DNA from: Sclerodactyla briareus | Lineage: Eukaryota; Echinodermata; Holothuroidea; Dendrochirotida; Sclerodactylidae | Assembly (NCBI GenBank): GCA_026419785.1 | Contig: JAODTK010005583.1 | Coordinates: 186,001 to 250,000 of the forward strand | Reading direction: 5' to 3' | DNA: 64,000 nt | In this document: positions 36,656 to 47,459 of the stretch, piece after piece | Layout: each line of letters begins with the position of its first letter | Numbering within the stretch: the stretch's first letter is position 1 | Position numbers and translations under genes: made by a program | The notes under the pieces: generated by a model | What the model was told of the DNA's origin: nothing | Databases searched by the model: none | Seen by the model: the letters and a program-made list of their open reading frames with translations, nothing else

Positions 36656-39289
36656 CGAGTGCTGTGCAAAAACTAACAAGCTTTGGTTGGTAACTCTATT
36701 ACAACTCGTTGATGAATGACAGTACATCTCTGGATGTAGATTGATGGCCGATCTGATCCGCTCAAACTTTACACGATCCGATCACAATCCGGTCCGGCCA
36801 GCACAAGAGTGTGCAGTATTCGGTTCTTGAAGTCGCTCCACCTCCCACCATGGAATATGGAGGTTTTGTTAGAGGGTTCTGGGCTTTTCCTCGCCATGAG
36901 GCTGAATTCCTGGTAATTAATTATAAAATTACTTTATGAATTCAGCATGAACTTCGGAGATGCTTTTAGACCGTTAGCTGAACCATGTCACGGACATTGC
37001 CTGGTAGCAAGCGAGCGAAGTTCCGTGCAGTGGTTTCCCCAAGGGACTCCTCTTCAGAGTGACACAGCTGACAGAGCGCTCATCAGCCAATGTCTCCTTA
37101 ACAGCTTGATAACCTGATATCATGCAGTTTATCAACACCCTCTCACAAACTCCGTCATCGCTGACTATACTTGAAATAGGCGAGCATTTCTAGATCGTTC
37201 AGCCCGCATATGAGAAGAGCATGTAATTCGAGACATTCTCACAATAGGCTGCATGCTAAACAGGTGAAGGACAGCATGGAGACGTTAAGAGCGTACCTGT
37301 TTGCTCATGTGTTGCTGTTTGCTACATGTGGTGTTCATCGAGCGCAGATTGCGCTCGGCAAGAAGTCAGAACTGATCTCACAGGAGACGGATGGTATTCC
37401 ATGCCCCCTGAGTCGCGAAGTAACTCCTTAGCACGAGAGGCATCGTATCTTCGAGGTTAAATGGCACCATAATCATGATGGCAAACCAGGTGTCTTTCCC
37501 CTAATCTCTAGTATGACTACTGGATTAATGACTATGGAATTAATAGCAAAGAGTAGTGATAGAACAAAAAAAACCTTAAGTCCGTCAGCGAAAGGTTGAT
37601 TGGTACAAAACGTTAGCCTTGAAGCGGTCATTGTTGAGTGAGAAAAATTAAGGGGCATTGTCGCTTTGTGTAGCAAACAACGGGGGCTGAGGTTTAATGT
37701 TCAGAGATATTAGATATAAACCTAAGGTTCCATAACACATACGTGATTTTTGTATATGATGATGATGATGGTGTCACTGCCTCATTACTGCCATGATTGG
37801 GTAAACTTATCATCTACTCTTATCTTACTAGGCCACAATATTCTTCAGCGCATCCGGACAAAGCATGCATCCTGACTGGACTCAGAACGGACCACAACAG
37901 CATACACAGGAAAGTTGTAAGAGGTTCAGCCAGTGGTCACACAACAATTTCGCAGAAGATCGAAATTCAAATGATGATCCGTACATTTGCAATTGCATTA
38001 GCCATTATTTGTTGAGTGGTTTTTGTCTCGCTTCGCGATTGGAAAAAATAGTTTCGGGTAATCAGTTATATTTAATTTCTTAGAAGGACGGAAGAGGATC
38101 TCAACAATTAATATGCTGCGCCAAAGATCAGTCCAGGGAGAGTTTTAAGGAAAGGAAGGAAAGAAATACGAATTTTTTTAAGAAATACGAAAGCGAGGTC
38201 ACAGTCTCGCGACTAATTTCCGAATAGAAATGATTGGCATTTATAATTTTGTAACAGTCACATTTGCGATTATCTGTTCGGAAATGGGGTGAGATTTTCC
38301 AAAACTATTATTATTATTTTTTCAACCATCTCATTTTTTCCAAATAATAGGGACACGTTTTTTTCTTTATTTTTGTTTTTTCGCGGAGTGGAATTGCCAG
38401 ATGATTTCTAGTTTGTGAAGAAAGTGAATAGTCCCCGATGCCCGATAGTCCTTGAAATTAGGTAAGAATTGTTTCGGAAAAAATACTTAATGACGTTTTT
38501 GGACAGTTAGTAACAAACCCCGTTTTGACTAGGGCTCATAATTTCTATTATTTTTCGGGTCAAAATGTCCAGTGCTATCATGTTGGCGTAAAAACAGATG
38601 ATTCAAATAATTGCACAAGATGGAGAACTGCTCGTGTAAGCCACAAGTGTACAAGTCAATAGGAGAGTGATTCCGGTGATATCGCTGCGTACCCTCGATG
38701 GATTTCTAATTGATTTAGTGGAGGCACAGTCGATACTGGTTAAATCGCGTGACCGAGCAGGTGTCATCAGCCATGAATATCCGATAGCCGGAGGGGAAAA
38801 TACGGTATGTGATAAAAGCAAACCAATATATTGCTTACTTTTGAGCCGACAGTCATGAGATAGACAATCAAACCAAGAGCGACTGCCAAATAACGACCCC
38901 TAAGTAGCGGTTTTCCAAGATTAGATAGTTGAACGATGTGTTTATTCTACATGAATGTTTTTCCCGGAATCGCACTTTCCGTTCCCGAGGACATTGGTAG
39001 TGAACGTTGAGGTGCTTTCGTAGACTAATCGTCGGATTATGAAAATGATGCTAACAATCGTGTTGACGTAAGTTGTCTGGTAGTTCATCCTAGAGTCAAG
39101 AAACTCGTAATTTAGTTTGGGTACAGTTCCCTGAAATCACTCTGATTGCCTGTCGACTACTAATCGTAACACATTGTATTGACCTCCGGAAAGTCAAGAA
39201 AATTCAATGTTTTTTTTCTTTTCTTTTGAAGGATAAGGTATGACCTGGTTCAGGATAACCGTTTCCAATAAGTGTAAAGATACTAAGTT

Positions 39290-39435
39290 TTATCTTATTT
39301 GAGGGCACAAAATGCAAACGTATTCCACTTTTTAAATCTTGGTATGACCCGACCGGGAATCGAACCCCGGTCTCTCATCTCCCGGTTGGCAGCCGACGCT
39401 TTATTACCAATTGTGCAAACCACTCGGTTGTGTCA
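39290..39435 (-). mobile_element. tRNA-derived SINE, head only
   Basis: Minus-strand head with GGTTCGATTCCCGGTCGGGT and CATACCAAGATTTAAAAA, at the position of the full SINE in copy A. The body and tail are missing, so it was deleted after duplication or sequence was lost in assembly. Confidence 0.7.
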
Positions 39436-39504
39436 GATGGGATCGTTGATCCTACATCATTTCTCGTACACACACGAAACGCTTTTCGCGACTGTCTCAG
39501 TTCC

Positions 39505-39540
39505 CCCCCCCCCCCTCCCTTCCCCCCCCCCCCCTCTTCC
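39505..39540. repeat. Poly(C)-rich tract
   Basis: Two C-runs separated by TCCCTT, at the place where copy A carries the hAT-like insertion. Confidence 0.8.
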
Positions 39541-39649
39541 CAACTTTAAAACAGGGGTGGCCCTAATCGGTTGCTCAAGATTTAAAGGACCCGGGCAGAA
39601 GAGAAGCTACGGACGATAAGTAAAGAAGGACGGCGTTATCTGGATGCCT

Positions 39650-40455
39650 GACAGGGCCACGTATCGGTGACCTTTTCGGGCAATGAGTCTACTAAAACTG
39701 AGTTTAAAATCCGCAAGAAAGGGGGCAAAGGCGAGTGGTCGCAAGTATAAGCCAGGGGCGCAACCACTGTGGAGGTTTGTTATGGGGTTATAATGAGCAA
39801 TGTTTTACGTAAAGCTAAAACTTTTGGTGGAGGCGTCTCAAAATTGAAGGTCACAACAGCTCTTCCTCCCCCCCTTCCCCCACCCCGGAACATCAGAAAG
39901 CCTGTCAACACGATATCTGATTAATGGAAGAGTTTTTAAATAATGATGCGAAATAGTTTTACGGACCCTTCTGATTCTTGGCAGGATTCAGATCAGAGTA
40001 GGGCCCTCGGTTCAGAGGCCAAGAGGGTTGATTACCACCCCACGGATTAGGGTTGAACACCTCTCAGCCAGACTCCGGGTCGTGGGAGCGTCGGTAACTT
40101 TTTGGCACTCGTCTCGCCTATTAAAGTGGGCCGAAATTCACCCTTCCCCCCATTACGGAGGGCCGTTGGAACGGCAGGCGTTATCAGAGCGGGACGTCCC
40201 TCTTGGGAGCTTCCTTCTAGAGGACGGGGATATCGTGAACGTTGGAATGTTGGAAGTCATAACCTGGTCCGGGCGTGTAGATCATCAATCGGGCATCGGT
40301 TGCCTCGCCCTCGTCGGCGGCCTGCAAGGTCCTTTCACGCGGGGCCTACGTTTTTTTATATTCCTTGACGAAGGTCAGAGGAATCGATCCAGTCATGGAC
40401 AGTGGGTGTATGTTGTGTGTGTGGTGTGTTGCTGTGTGTAGTGTGTGATGTGACG
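39650..40455. other. GC-richer stretch without recognised gene
   Basis: Has a 137-codon plus-strand frame (40,028-40,441) ending in a GT-rich repeat (about 40,410-40,450). No known motif is seen and an overlapping 88-codon frame exists, so it is not called a gene. Confidence 0.4.
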
Positions 40456-40461
40456 CATAGA

Positions 40462-41560
40462 CTTGTTAACACGATAACTCAACCCCGATCTTGGATGGAT
40501 TCAGGTCATTCCTGGATATGATCCCCAGAATGAGTTACATGATCCCTTTGTTTTGGGGGTTGGGGTCGGTCAGGGCAAATATAATCTGAGGTCAAGAGAG
40601 AGGTCAAGTCTGAAAATTCCGCCACTGATAAGTCCAGAAGTGCCTGATCCGATCAGGTTGGTTGACATTCGGTATGCCGCTTTCTATTGAGGAGTACAGG
40701 AACCCTATTGTCTCAGTGTAAAAACAGGGGTCAAGAGTTGAGTTTAAAAAAGGGAAATTGTGAAAACAATTGATAATTTGGCCAATTTTATATTGATCGT
40801 TAAAATGATAACTTGCTACTTTGAGGGATCAAGTTAATACTTGGTACATGGGTTCCCCCCATGATGAGTACATGATCCCGATTGTTTTGCGGCCGGGGGT
40901 CGAATGGCATCTGAGGTCAAGAGAGGTCAAAGTCTGAAAAATCTTGTCAACAGGATAAGTCCAGGATGCATTGGCATCCAATCAAGTTGAAATTGTCGTA
41001 TGAGCTTTTTTATGAGAGGCGGACACCGACCATTTTTGTCTAAGTGTGAATCGGGGAGCAAGAATTTGGGGGAAAAATTGGGAAATGTGAAAAAAATTGA
41101 TGTTTTTGGCCAATTTAGCTGGTTAACACGAAAACTCACCCCCACTTGGATGGATGAAGATACTTGGTATTGGGTTCCCATAACGATTACAGAATCCTCT
41201 TGTTTGGAATCAGGTCAAAGGTCATCTGAGGTCAGAGAGGCAAAGTCTGAAAAATCTTGTAACATGATAAGTCCAGAAAGAATGCAGGTCCGATCAGTTG
41301 AAATTCGGTAGCAGCTTCTTATGAGGAAGTACAGGAACCTCATTGATTTATAGTATGGTAAGCGGGGGGCAGATGAGGGGGAAAAATAGGAAGAATTATG
41401 AAAAATCGATAATTTAACCATTTTAGCTCGTTAACACGAAACCTCGACCCCTTGGATGGACCAAGCTCATTACCTAGTTATGGGTTCCCCATAATAGTAC
41501 ATAATCCCTATTGTTGTGGGATCAGGGCCAAGGTCATCTTAGGTAGAGAGGTCAAAGTCT
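40462..41560 (+). repeat. Satellite with ~325-bp unit (about 3.4 copies)
   Basis: Units begin near 40,465, 40,795, 41,121 and 41,427 with variants of GTTAACACGATAACTCAACC. Each contains GGTTCCCC, CTGAGGTCA, GTCTGAAAA, ATAAGTCCAG, ATTCGGTA and AATTTGGCCAATTT segments in the same order. The fourth unit is partial and ends at a polypyrimidine tract. GGTCA half-sites recur in every unit. Confidence 0.9.
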
Positions 41561-41564
41561 GAAA

Positions 41565-41695
41565 AAAATCTTTTCCCCTCTTTCACTTACTCTTATCCAC
41601 CCCCACCCCCCCTCCTTCCACTCCTCTTCTTCTTCTGTTTTCCATCTTTTTTCCACTTCCTCTTCCACATTTTCCCCACCATTTTTTTTTTCAGG
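41565..41695 (+). repeat. Polypyrimidine tract (~130 bp)
   Basis: Almost only C and T, ending in a T-run and CAG at the right. Could act as a very long splice-acceptor-like or triplex-forming tract, but no adjacent exon is recognised. Confidence 0.85.
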
Positions 41696-42374
41696 TGGGA
41701 GCCCGCCATCGCTGGCTACGCTACTGGAGCCCCACACTTCAACGGGAAACCACTCGTCACTTCATGGTGGATTTATGTTGATTTGTGTTCGAAGATCCCG
41801 AACGGGTATACGCCTAACTGTTAGGTATTGAAGGAGTTTTGCAATAAAACATCTGGATTGGGAAAATATCGTTAGTCATAGAGAGTAGGGTGGGGTCTCG
41901 TGTGTCGGGGCCACCCCTCCAAGCCTTTATGCTGCCATTGATTGCAATGAGCTACAGTAACAGTTTGCCGGATTAAGTTGGTAGTGGATAGGATACCTGG
42001 ATAGTTCCGGACACCTGGGTAAGAAGCGGTAACGGCTTCTCGATCGAACGTTACCTTAGGCAACACGATAATAGCACAATTTCGCGGAACTATGCAGGGG
42101 AGGAATTATTATCCGCGAAGCGGCCGATAACGAGTGAGTACTTACACAAAAAAGGGCCGAATAAGGGATTCAGATTCGTTTTTGAACAGTGACCTTTATC
42201 GTAACATGTGCTTCAATTATCGGAACCTGTGTTAGCGCTGCATAGATATGGAACTGCATATGGATGATAGGCATCAGTTACGTACATGCAACAGCGTCCG
42301 TTTCTAGCCGGGTTTCACAGGATCGGATGTCAGGCGAGGGACGGCCTGAGGAAACACTTGAAAATCTTGGTTTT

Positions 42375-42640
42375 TTGAATTCATAATTCTGGAAGGTCGG
42401 TCGATCTATAATATTCTTTTACACACCATACTATACCATTCGGGTGTATTTACGGGGGGTATTGAATTTGGAACCCTTCGAAAATTGACGAGTTCTCTTA
42501 AGTGTCCGTCACTGCCAGGGACCAGTATACATGAGATTCTAAATCTAAAGGGTATTGATGTGCTCCGACGTTCAGGGAAATTTTTCACTGGAATTGACCC
42601 TAATACTATTAAAACCACAAAACGTTCGATTGCAATTACA
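42375..42640 (+). repeat. Dispersed repeat, copy 1
   Basis: Aligns with 58,488-58,690: TTGAATTCAT, a GATCGATCTA-like block, ACACACC, TTGA-GAGTTCTCTTAAGTGTC, GGGACCAGTA and a TTGACCCTAA block occur in the same order. The class is unknown. Confidence 0.65.
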
Positions 42641-42959
42641 CCACAAAGTAATATCTTTTCTACATTTGGATCAATGACATTTACTCTCATTCTATTTTTT
42701 CAACTGAAAAAAAAAAATCGTCCAAATTTCACATTTCTCGGCAGGTGCACAAACACTGACACGTTTGATGCTAGTTTGGAGATTCCCGTCCCTCTAATAG
42801 TAGATATTCACTCGATAGGGCCCCCTAATTATCTGTCGAAGTAAAACCCGCAGGCGAAAGAAATAACAGAGAAAGAAAACAACAACAACGAAGGCGCTGT
42901 TTCAATTGTCCTTTTCTTAACTCTGTAGGTTTGAAAATTGGGGGAAAAAACATTGAATC

Positions 42960-43560
42960 CAGGTGGCTGCTTATGGATACCGACCGATGGAACGAGGTAG
43001 TGGATGTTCTCACCACGAAGGCTAAGACCAGGCTAGCACAATCTAAGCGGAGCGCCACCATTGGTTGGCGGCGGAGCGTAAAGATAATTTTTTGTTTTAC
43101 AGAGCCCCCATACTGCAGGAAACGGCACTTCAGGGCCATATGTCAGTAAGTAACATCACCTAAAATGGACTATAAATTCTCGATTTTCTTGTTTCAAGAA
43201 ACATTTCGAAGAAACTGATCGATGTTCATTCGTGTACAATTCGGGCCATGCACTATGGGTTGACGCGGAGGGTACAAGCGAAAAATTTTCGTTTTCCAGA
43301 CTCCCCAGAGTGCAGGAAAACGGCATTCCGATCATATGGCAGGTAAGCTTCACGTCACCTAAACTGGAAATTAATTTCCAGGAAATGTATATATCAAGAA
43401 GCACCTTCTTGAAAGACCTGGTCGAGTTATCCTTAGGCTTACAATTAGGGCCGCCATCAGTGGAAGTGTAGGATACAAGGCAGAATTCTCGTTGATACCC
43501 CCCATATGCCAAGGAAACGGGAACTTCCTGGAACCGTATGGCACTTAGCAACGTCCCAAA
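42960..43560 (+). repeat. Three tandem ~200-bp units with splice-like cassettes
   Basis: Cassettes at about 43,077, 43,280 and 43,480 share TTTTCGTTTTCCAG-like pyrimidine-AG sequence, then CCCCAGA-TGCAGGAAAACGGCA, then a GTAAGC-like donor or its remains. A fourth copy lies at 50,095-50,175. The second unit is the best: acceptor-like TTTTCGTTTTCCAG, a 43-bp segment, then GTAAGC. Whether any is used in splicing is unknown; they may simply be a mobile repeat. Confidence 0.7.
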
Positions 43561-43564
43561 AATT

Positions 43565-44145
43565 GCCAATGAATTGCAAAGAATATCTTTATGTCTCATA
43601 ATCGTTTCGCCCTGCATCGCGCATACGTCAATCACGTAAACTCCCATAGTGATGTGCACGATCACATGCCCTGTTGTTTTTCGTTGCATATAGCTTTCGT
43701 CTTCTATTAAGAAACAACACGTCAGGCGGAACAACGCCAGCATGCAGTCTTGAACAAAAAGGAATAAGGATTAGACTGAACTCAAGACTATTGGTTGTGG
43801 CATTGTTAAGAAAAAGGCAGTGGGACGTTTTCGGCATTGTTATATAGTGGGGAGGGGTGCAACATGAACCATCGTCCCAAATCCAAACCAAAGTCTCTTG
43901 TTGTCTACCCATAGTTCACCCCACTTGACGGATGCACGTATGGAGGAAAGTAATATTTGAATTAGAATCTGAAATTATTGAATTACAATGGGCCTGACTG
44001 TATTAGACATGTAAGTGTAAGACATGAAGACAGCGCGCGCAGCGACGATTTTTTTGCTTCCGGCCTTTCAACATAAAAAATTTACGCAATCTGATAAGAA
44101 ATATGAGTAGACCCTTGTGTTTATGGCCGTACTGCTTCAATGATT
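43565..44145. other. No recognisable feature
   Basis: AT-rich, with no repeat or motif-bearing frame identified. The 195-codon minus-strand frame 43,156-43,743 overlaps the tandem repeats and is not a gene call. Confidence 0.4.
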
Positions 44146-44149
44146 ATAG

Positions 44150-44305
44150 GATTTTTTCAACCAGTCCTCAAAATATTGGGGGGGGACATTCGATATTATG
44201 GCCCCCCCCCCACTAAAAATATGGGGGGACATGTCCCCCCACCCGTACCCCCGGTACACCCCTCCCCCCCCCCACCCCCCGTGATCCGCCGCCATGGCTA
44301 AGACA
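44150..44305 (-). mobile_element. G-tract non-autonomous element, copy 1
   Basis: Minus strand: GGCGGCGGATCACGGGGGG, long G-runs, GGGGGACATGTCCCCCC, CAATATTTTGAGGA. The same order of parts occurs on the minus strand of 51,985-52,125. This supports a family, but ends and target duplication could not be fixed. Confidence 0.55.
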
Positions 44306-44334
44306 TAGTTTAACACATAACTTACAGAATCCGA

Positions 44335-44635
44335 GAGAAACAGTGGTTGGCACAATTGGTTGAGCGGCGGCCTTCCACCCTGGAGACCCGGGTCCGATTC
44401 CTGGTCGGGTCATACCAAGACTTAAAAATGGAAACCTGTTGCCTTCTCGCTGAGCGCTTAGCCAAGGATTGGAGCATGGGACAGGACGAGGGGTAGGCAA
44501 GTTGCCGCCTGCGTGTGGCTACCCCTGTACCCACAGTAAGGGACCTATAAGGTGCGTATCCAGGTCTGCCACCCTTGCTGGGCCTTGAATAGGATCATCA
44601 ATGAGCGGCATGTATACCATAGAAAAAAAGCCGTG
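44335..44635 (+). mobile_element. tRNA-derived SINE, full length, plus strand
   Basis: The head has GGCACAATTGGTTGAGCG as A-box region and GGTCCGATTCC as B box, followed by GGTCGGGTCATACCAAGAC. The body has GCCTTCTCGCTGAGCG, GGGGTAGGCAAGTTG and ACCCTTGCTGGGCCTTGAAT, with an A-run end (44,624-44,630). Homologous to the copies at 33,505-33,845 and 39,290-39,435. Confidence 0.85.
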
Positions 44636-44639
44636 GAGC

Positions 44640-44880
44640 TGAATCAAGGAGAGAGGAAGGCACGCTCACGGATCGGAGGCTAGACGCACCCAACGGGTCA
44701 CGCCTTCTAACCAAGGGAGAACAACAAACGGCTCTTTCTCAAGGCCAATAAACCAAGCATTCGGAATCCAAAGCATTTACTTCCAAGTTCAAACACGCCC
44801 AACCCTCCACCAAAGACTTCGCCGACCTCACTCCGCTTTATGCTAACGGTCGCCCGTATGGCAAGCCGTTTACTTTTTAT
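44640..44880 (+). other. Unassigned sequence after the SINE
   Basis: Moderately GC-rich sequence between the SINE A-run and the GATATC array. A frame-hopping reading gives no recognisable protein. It may belong to the mobile element that carries the array. Confidence 0.3.
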
Positions 44881-44884
44881 TCGG

Positions 44885-45650
44885 CATTTAGAGAGATCTA
44901 CAATTATTTGAAGATATTTACTTCAACATAAATGAAATGATATCTCCAATCAATTGCAGATATCAGCAATCAATTGAACGATATCTTTAATTAATCAGAG
45001 ACATCTTCAAATATTTACTGATATCCTCAATTAATTGAAGATATAACTAAAACGTGAAGATATCTTTAAAAAGGAGAGATATTCAAAATTCATGGAGGAT
45101 ATCTCCAAATATGTGAAGATATCCCAAATAAGAGATTTAGTGATATCTTCAAATGATTGTAGATTATCACAATGATTTGAGGATTCTGCAAATGTTTGAA
45201 GATATCAGCAAATAAAAGTTGATCGCAGCAATGGTAATGATATCCCTAAATCATTTGAAGATATCCACAATCTATTTGTTGATATCTACAATGAATTGTG
45301 GATAGCTCATTAATGATATGACTCGCAACTTAATGATGATATCTACAATTCTATTATAAATATCTACAATTCATTTGTCGATATCTTCATAATCAATATA
45401 GATATAAATTATTGAATAGTTGATATATTCAAATAAAGGATTGAAGATTTTTCAATTCATTTGCAGATAGCTTCAATTTATTTGCGATACTTATTTCATT
45501 GCAGATATCTCCACTGAATGCATGATGATATCGGCAAATACTGAATAAAAGCTAAAACGGCGCGTTCTGATGCACTCTACGGGTCTATTGTAGAATCGAA
45601 TTGGAGATATCTTCAACTAATTGGGATATCTCAATGCTGAATTAAAACTA
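44885..45650. repeat. Palindromic GATATC array, block 1
   Basis: Dense imperfect repeats of about 20-25 bp built on GATATC with flanks CTTCAAATAATTGAAG or TACAATT-AATTGTAG, so that most units are near-palindromes and neighbours are mutually inverted. Ends with two boxes of the form TGAAT-AAA-CTAAAACGGYGCG (45,540-45,560 and 45,637-45,660). Confidence 0.9.
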
Positions 45651-45659
45651 AAACGGTGC

Positions 45660-46250
45660 GTTGTGCTGTTCGTACCGTTCTATGTAGCCATGCTGCATGT
45701 TTAATGCCACGCTAAGTTTGTCAGGATAAATAAAAGGATTCCGATACCCCCTTTCAATTTCCGTTTCCACTGTTGTTTTACAATTTCCGATGGCGATTTA
45801 GAGGCTTCTGTATACTGCACAAGCCTAGCAGCCAGCGTGAAAAATAGGCAAAAACATTATGGGGCCGGCCCGGATACGTGTACGGTACGGTACGGTACAG
45901 TAGCGCGCGGCAAGTACCGTTCGTACGTATGTGTTAACATGATAGCTCCATGGCATGAGCTCGGGCCATGGGCGTTATTATTATATTAACGCGGGCCAGG
46001 CGTACCGTATCGTAATTATTTTTCTCCATGGGGTTGTGGGGCATGAACGAATCCAAGGTGACTAATCCTGGTCAGCGATAATATAAAATCACTTTTTAGA
46101 CCAATTTACGCTTAATTGCCGCAGGATAATACCGGGAAAGTAAATTCTGGTAAATAACAATGAAGAGGCTTCCCAAAAATTAACACATTCTTATTTACCG
46201 GAAGTCCCTAACCCATGAAGGCTTCCCCAATACCCAGGCATGGTGGTCGC
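45660..46250. other. Spacer between GATATC blocks
   Basis: Non-repetitive apart from a short (TACGG)n at 45,885-45,899. Contains alternating AT- and GC-rich segments and no gene. Confidence 0.6.
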
Positions 46251-46254
46251 AAGC

Positions 46255-47395
46255 CAGTATTTGAAGATAGCTTCAAATAATTGTAGATATCTCCACATGC
46301 TATATAAAAAGTAAAAGCTGACAGTATTTTTAGATATCCACAATTATTTGCAGATATCTACATTTGACTTGCTAATATCTCCAATTATTTGAAGATATCC
46401 TCAAATAAATTGTAGATATCTATAAATATTTTGGAGATATCACAATCTTTGGAGATATCTTCAAAGATTGCAGATATCCGCAAATAATTTGAAGATATAT
46501 CTCAAATTTATTTGAAAGAATTCTCCAAATGCTGAAGAAAAACTAAAACGGCTGCGAATTTTTGATTCAAACAATTCCAATTGATTGTAGAATCTACAAA
46601 CGATTTGAGGATATCTCAAATTAAGGAGTAGATATCAAAAAATGTAATAATTGATATCATAATTACAACATATCACGGTATTATTGTAATAGCCCATGGT
46701 CGAATTGCTGATATCAACAAAGGAATTGTAGATATATGTAATAGACTTCTAGATATCCACAATTTAATTGTAGATATCAACAAAGGTAAAGCACGGTGAT
46801 ATCTACAATTCAAATGTAGATTCAGCAAAAAGCCCAAAACATCTGCGGATATCCTCACTTCCTCTGTGGATATCTCAATATTTGAAGATAATCAATAATG
46901 ATTTACAGATTCTCAAATAATTGGAGATATCTCCAAATAATACGGAATCTTCAATTGTTCGAAGATATCAACAAATAAATAGGATATCTTCAATATTTGA
47001 AGATGATATCTTCAAATAATTGTGGAGATCTACAAGACCGAATGAACAATTAAAACGGCTTGCCTACGCCCCGGGGTCCGTTACAGCCAAGAACATTAGA
47101 GATAATCCACGAGTGAATTGTAGATATCAACAAATAAAAGCAAGTATTGATATCTACAATTCAAATGTAGATATGGCAGAAATGAATTGAGGATATCCTC
47201 AATTCCTATGTGGATATCTCCAAATATTGAAGATATCAATAAGTGATTTACAGATATCTTCAAATAATTGTAGGATATCTCCAAATAATTACTGATATCT
47301 TCATTATTCGAAGATATCAAAAAATAAATAAGGATATCTTCAAGAATTTGAAGTGATATCTTCAAATAATTGTGGATATCTCCAAACCGATCAGA
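46255..47395. repeat. Palindromic GATATC array, block 2, with higher-order duplication
   Basis: The same palindromic unit as block 1. Within it, 46,762-47,095 and 47,117-47,455 are a tandem duplication of about 355 bp that also includes the flanking box TTAAAACGGCTTGCC and a GCCC-GGGGTCCGT segment. Boxes of the AAAACGGC type occur at about 46,535, 47,050 and 47,400. Confidence 0.9.
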
Positions 47396-47459
47396 AAATT
47401 AAAAAGGCTTGCCACACGCCCGGGGTCCGTATACAAGCCAAGACATTAGAGGACCTGGA

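Larger units (their letters stand above)
35925..39640 (+). repeat. Segmental duplication, copy B
   Basis: Partner of copy A, starting about 365 bp after it ends, in the same orientation. It contains an extra SINE-bearing insertion (about 36,115-36,905) absent from A. It lacks the hAT-like element and has only the head of the SINE present in full in A. Frames in the duplication (for example 31,255-31,506 minus) are not conserved between the copies, so no coding function is supported. Confidence 0.85.

Noticed and set aside
43156-43743. 195-codon minus-strand frame
   Set aside because: It crosses tandem ~200-bp repeat units and has no recognisable domain; the units are better explained as a repeat.
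44340-44415. tRNA gene on the plus strand
   Set aside because: The A and B boxes belong to a SINE head; there is no complete cloverleaf, and a SINE body and A-run follow.
45000-47400. CRISPR-like array of regularly spaced repeats
   Set aside because: Units are near-palindromes without unique spacers of constant length, in a eukaryotic context.
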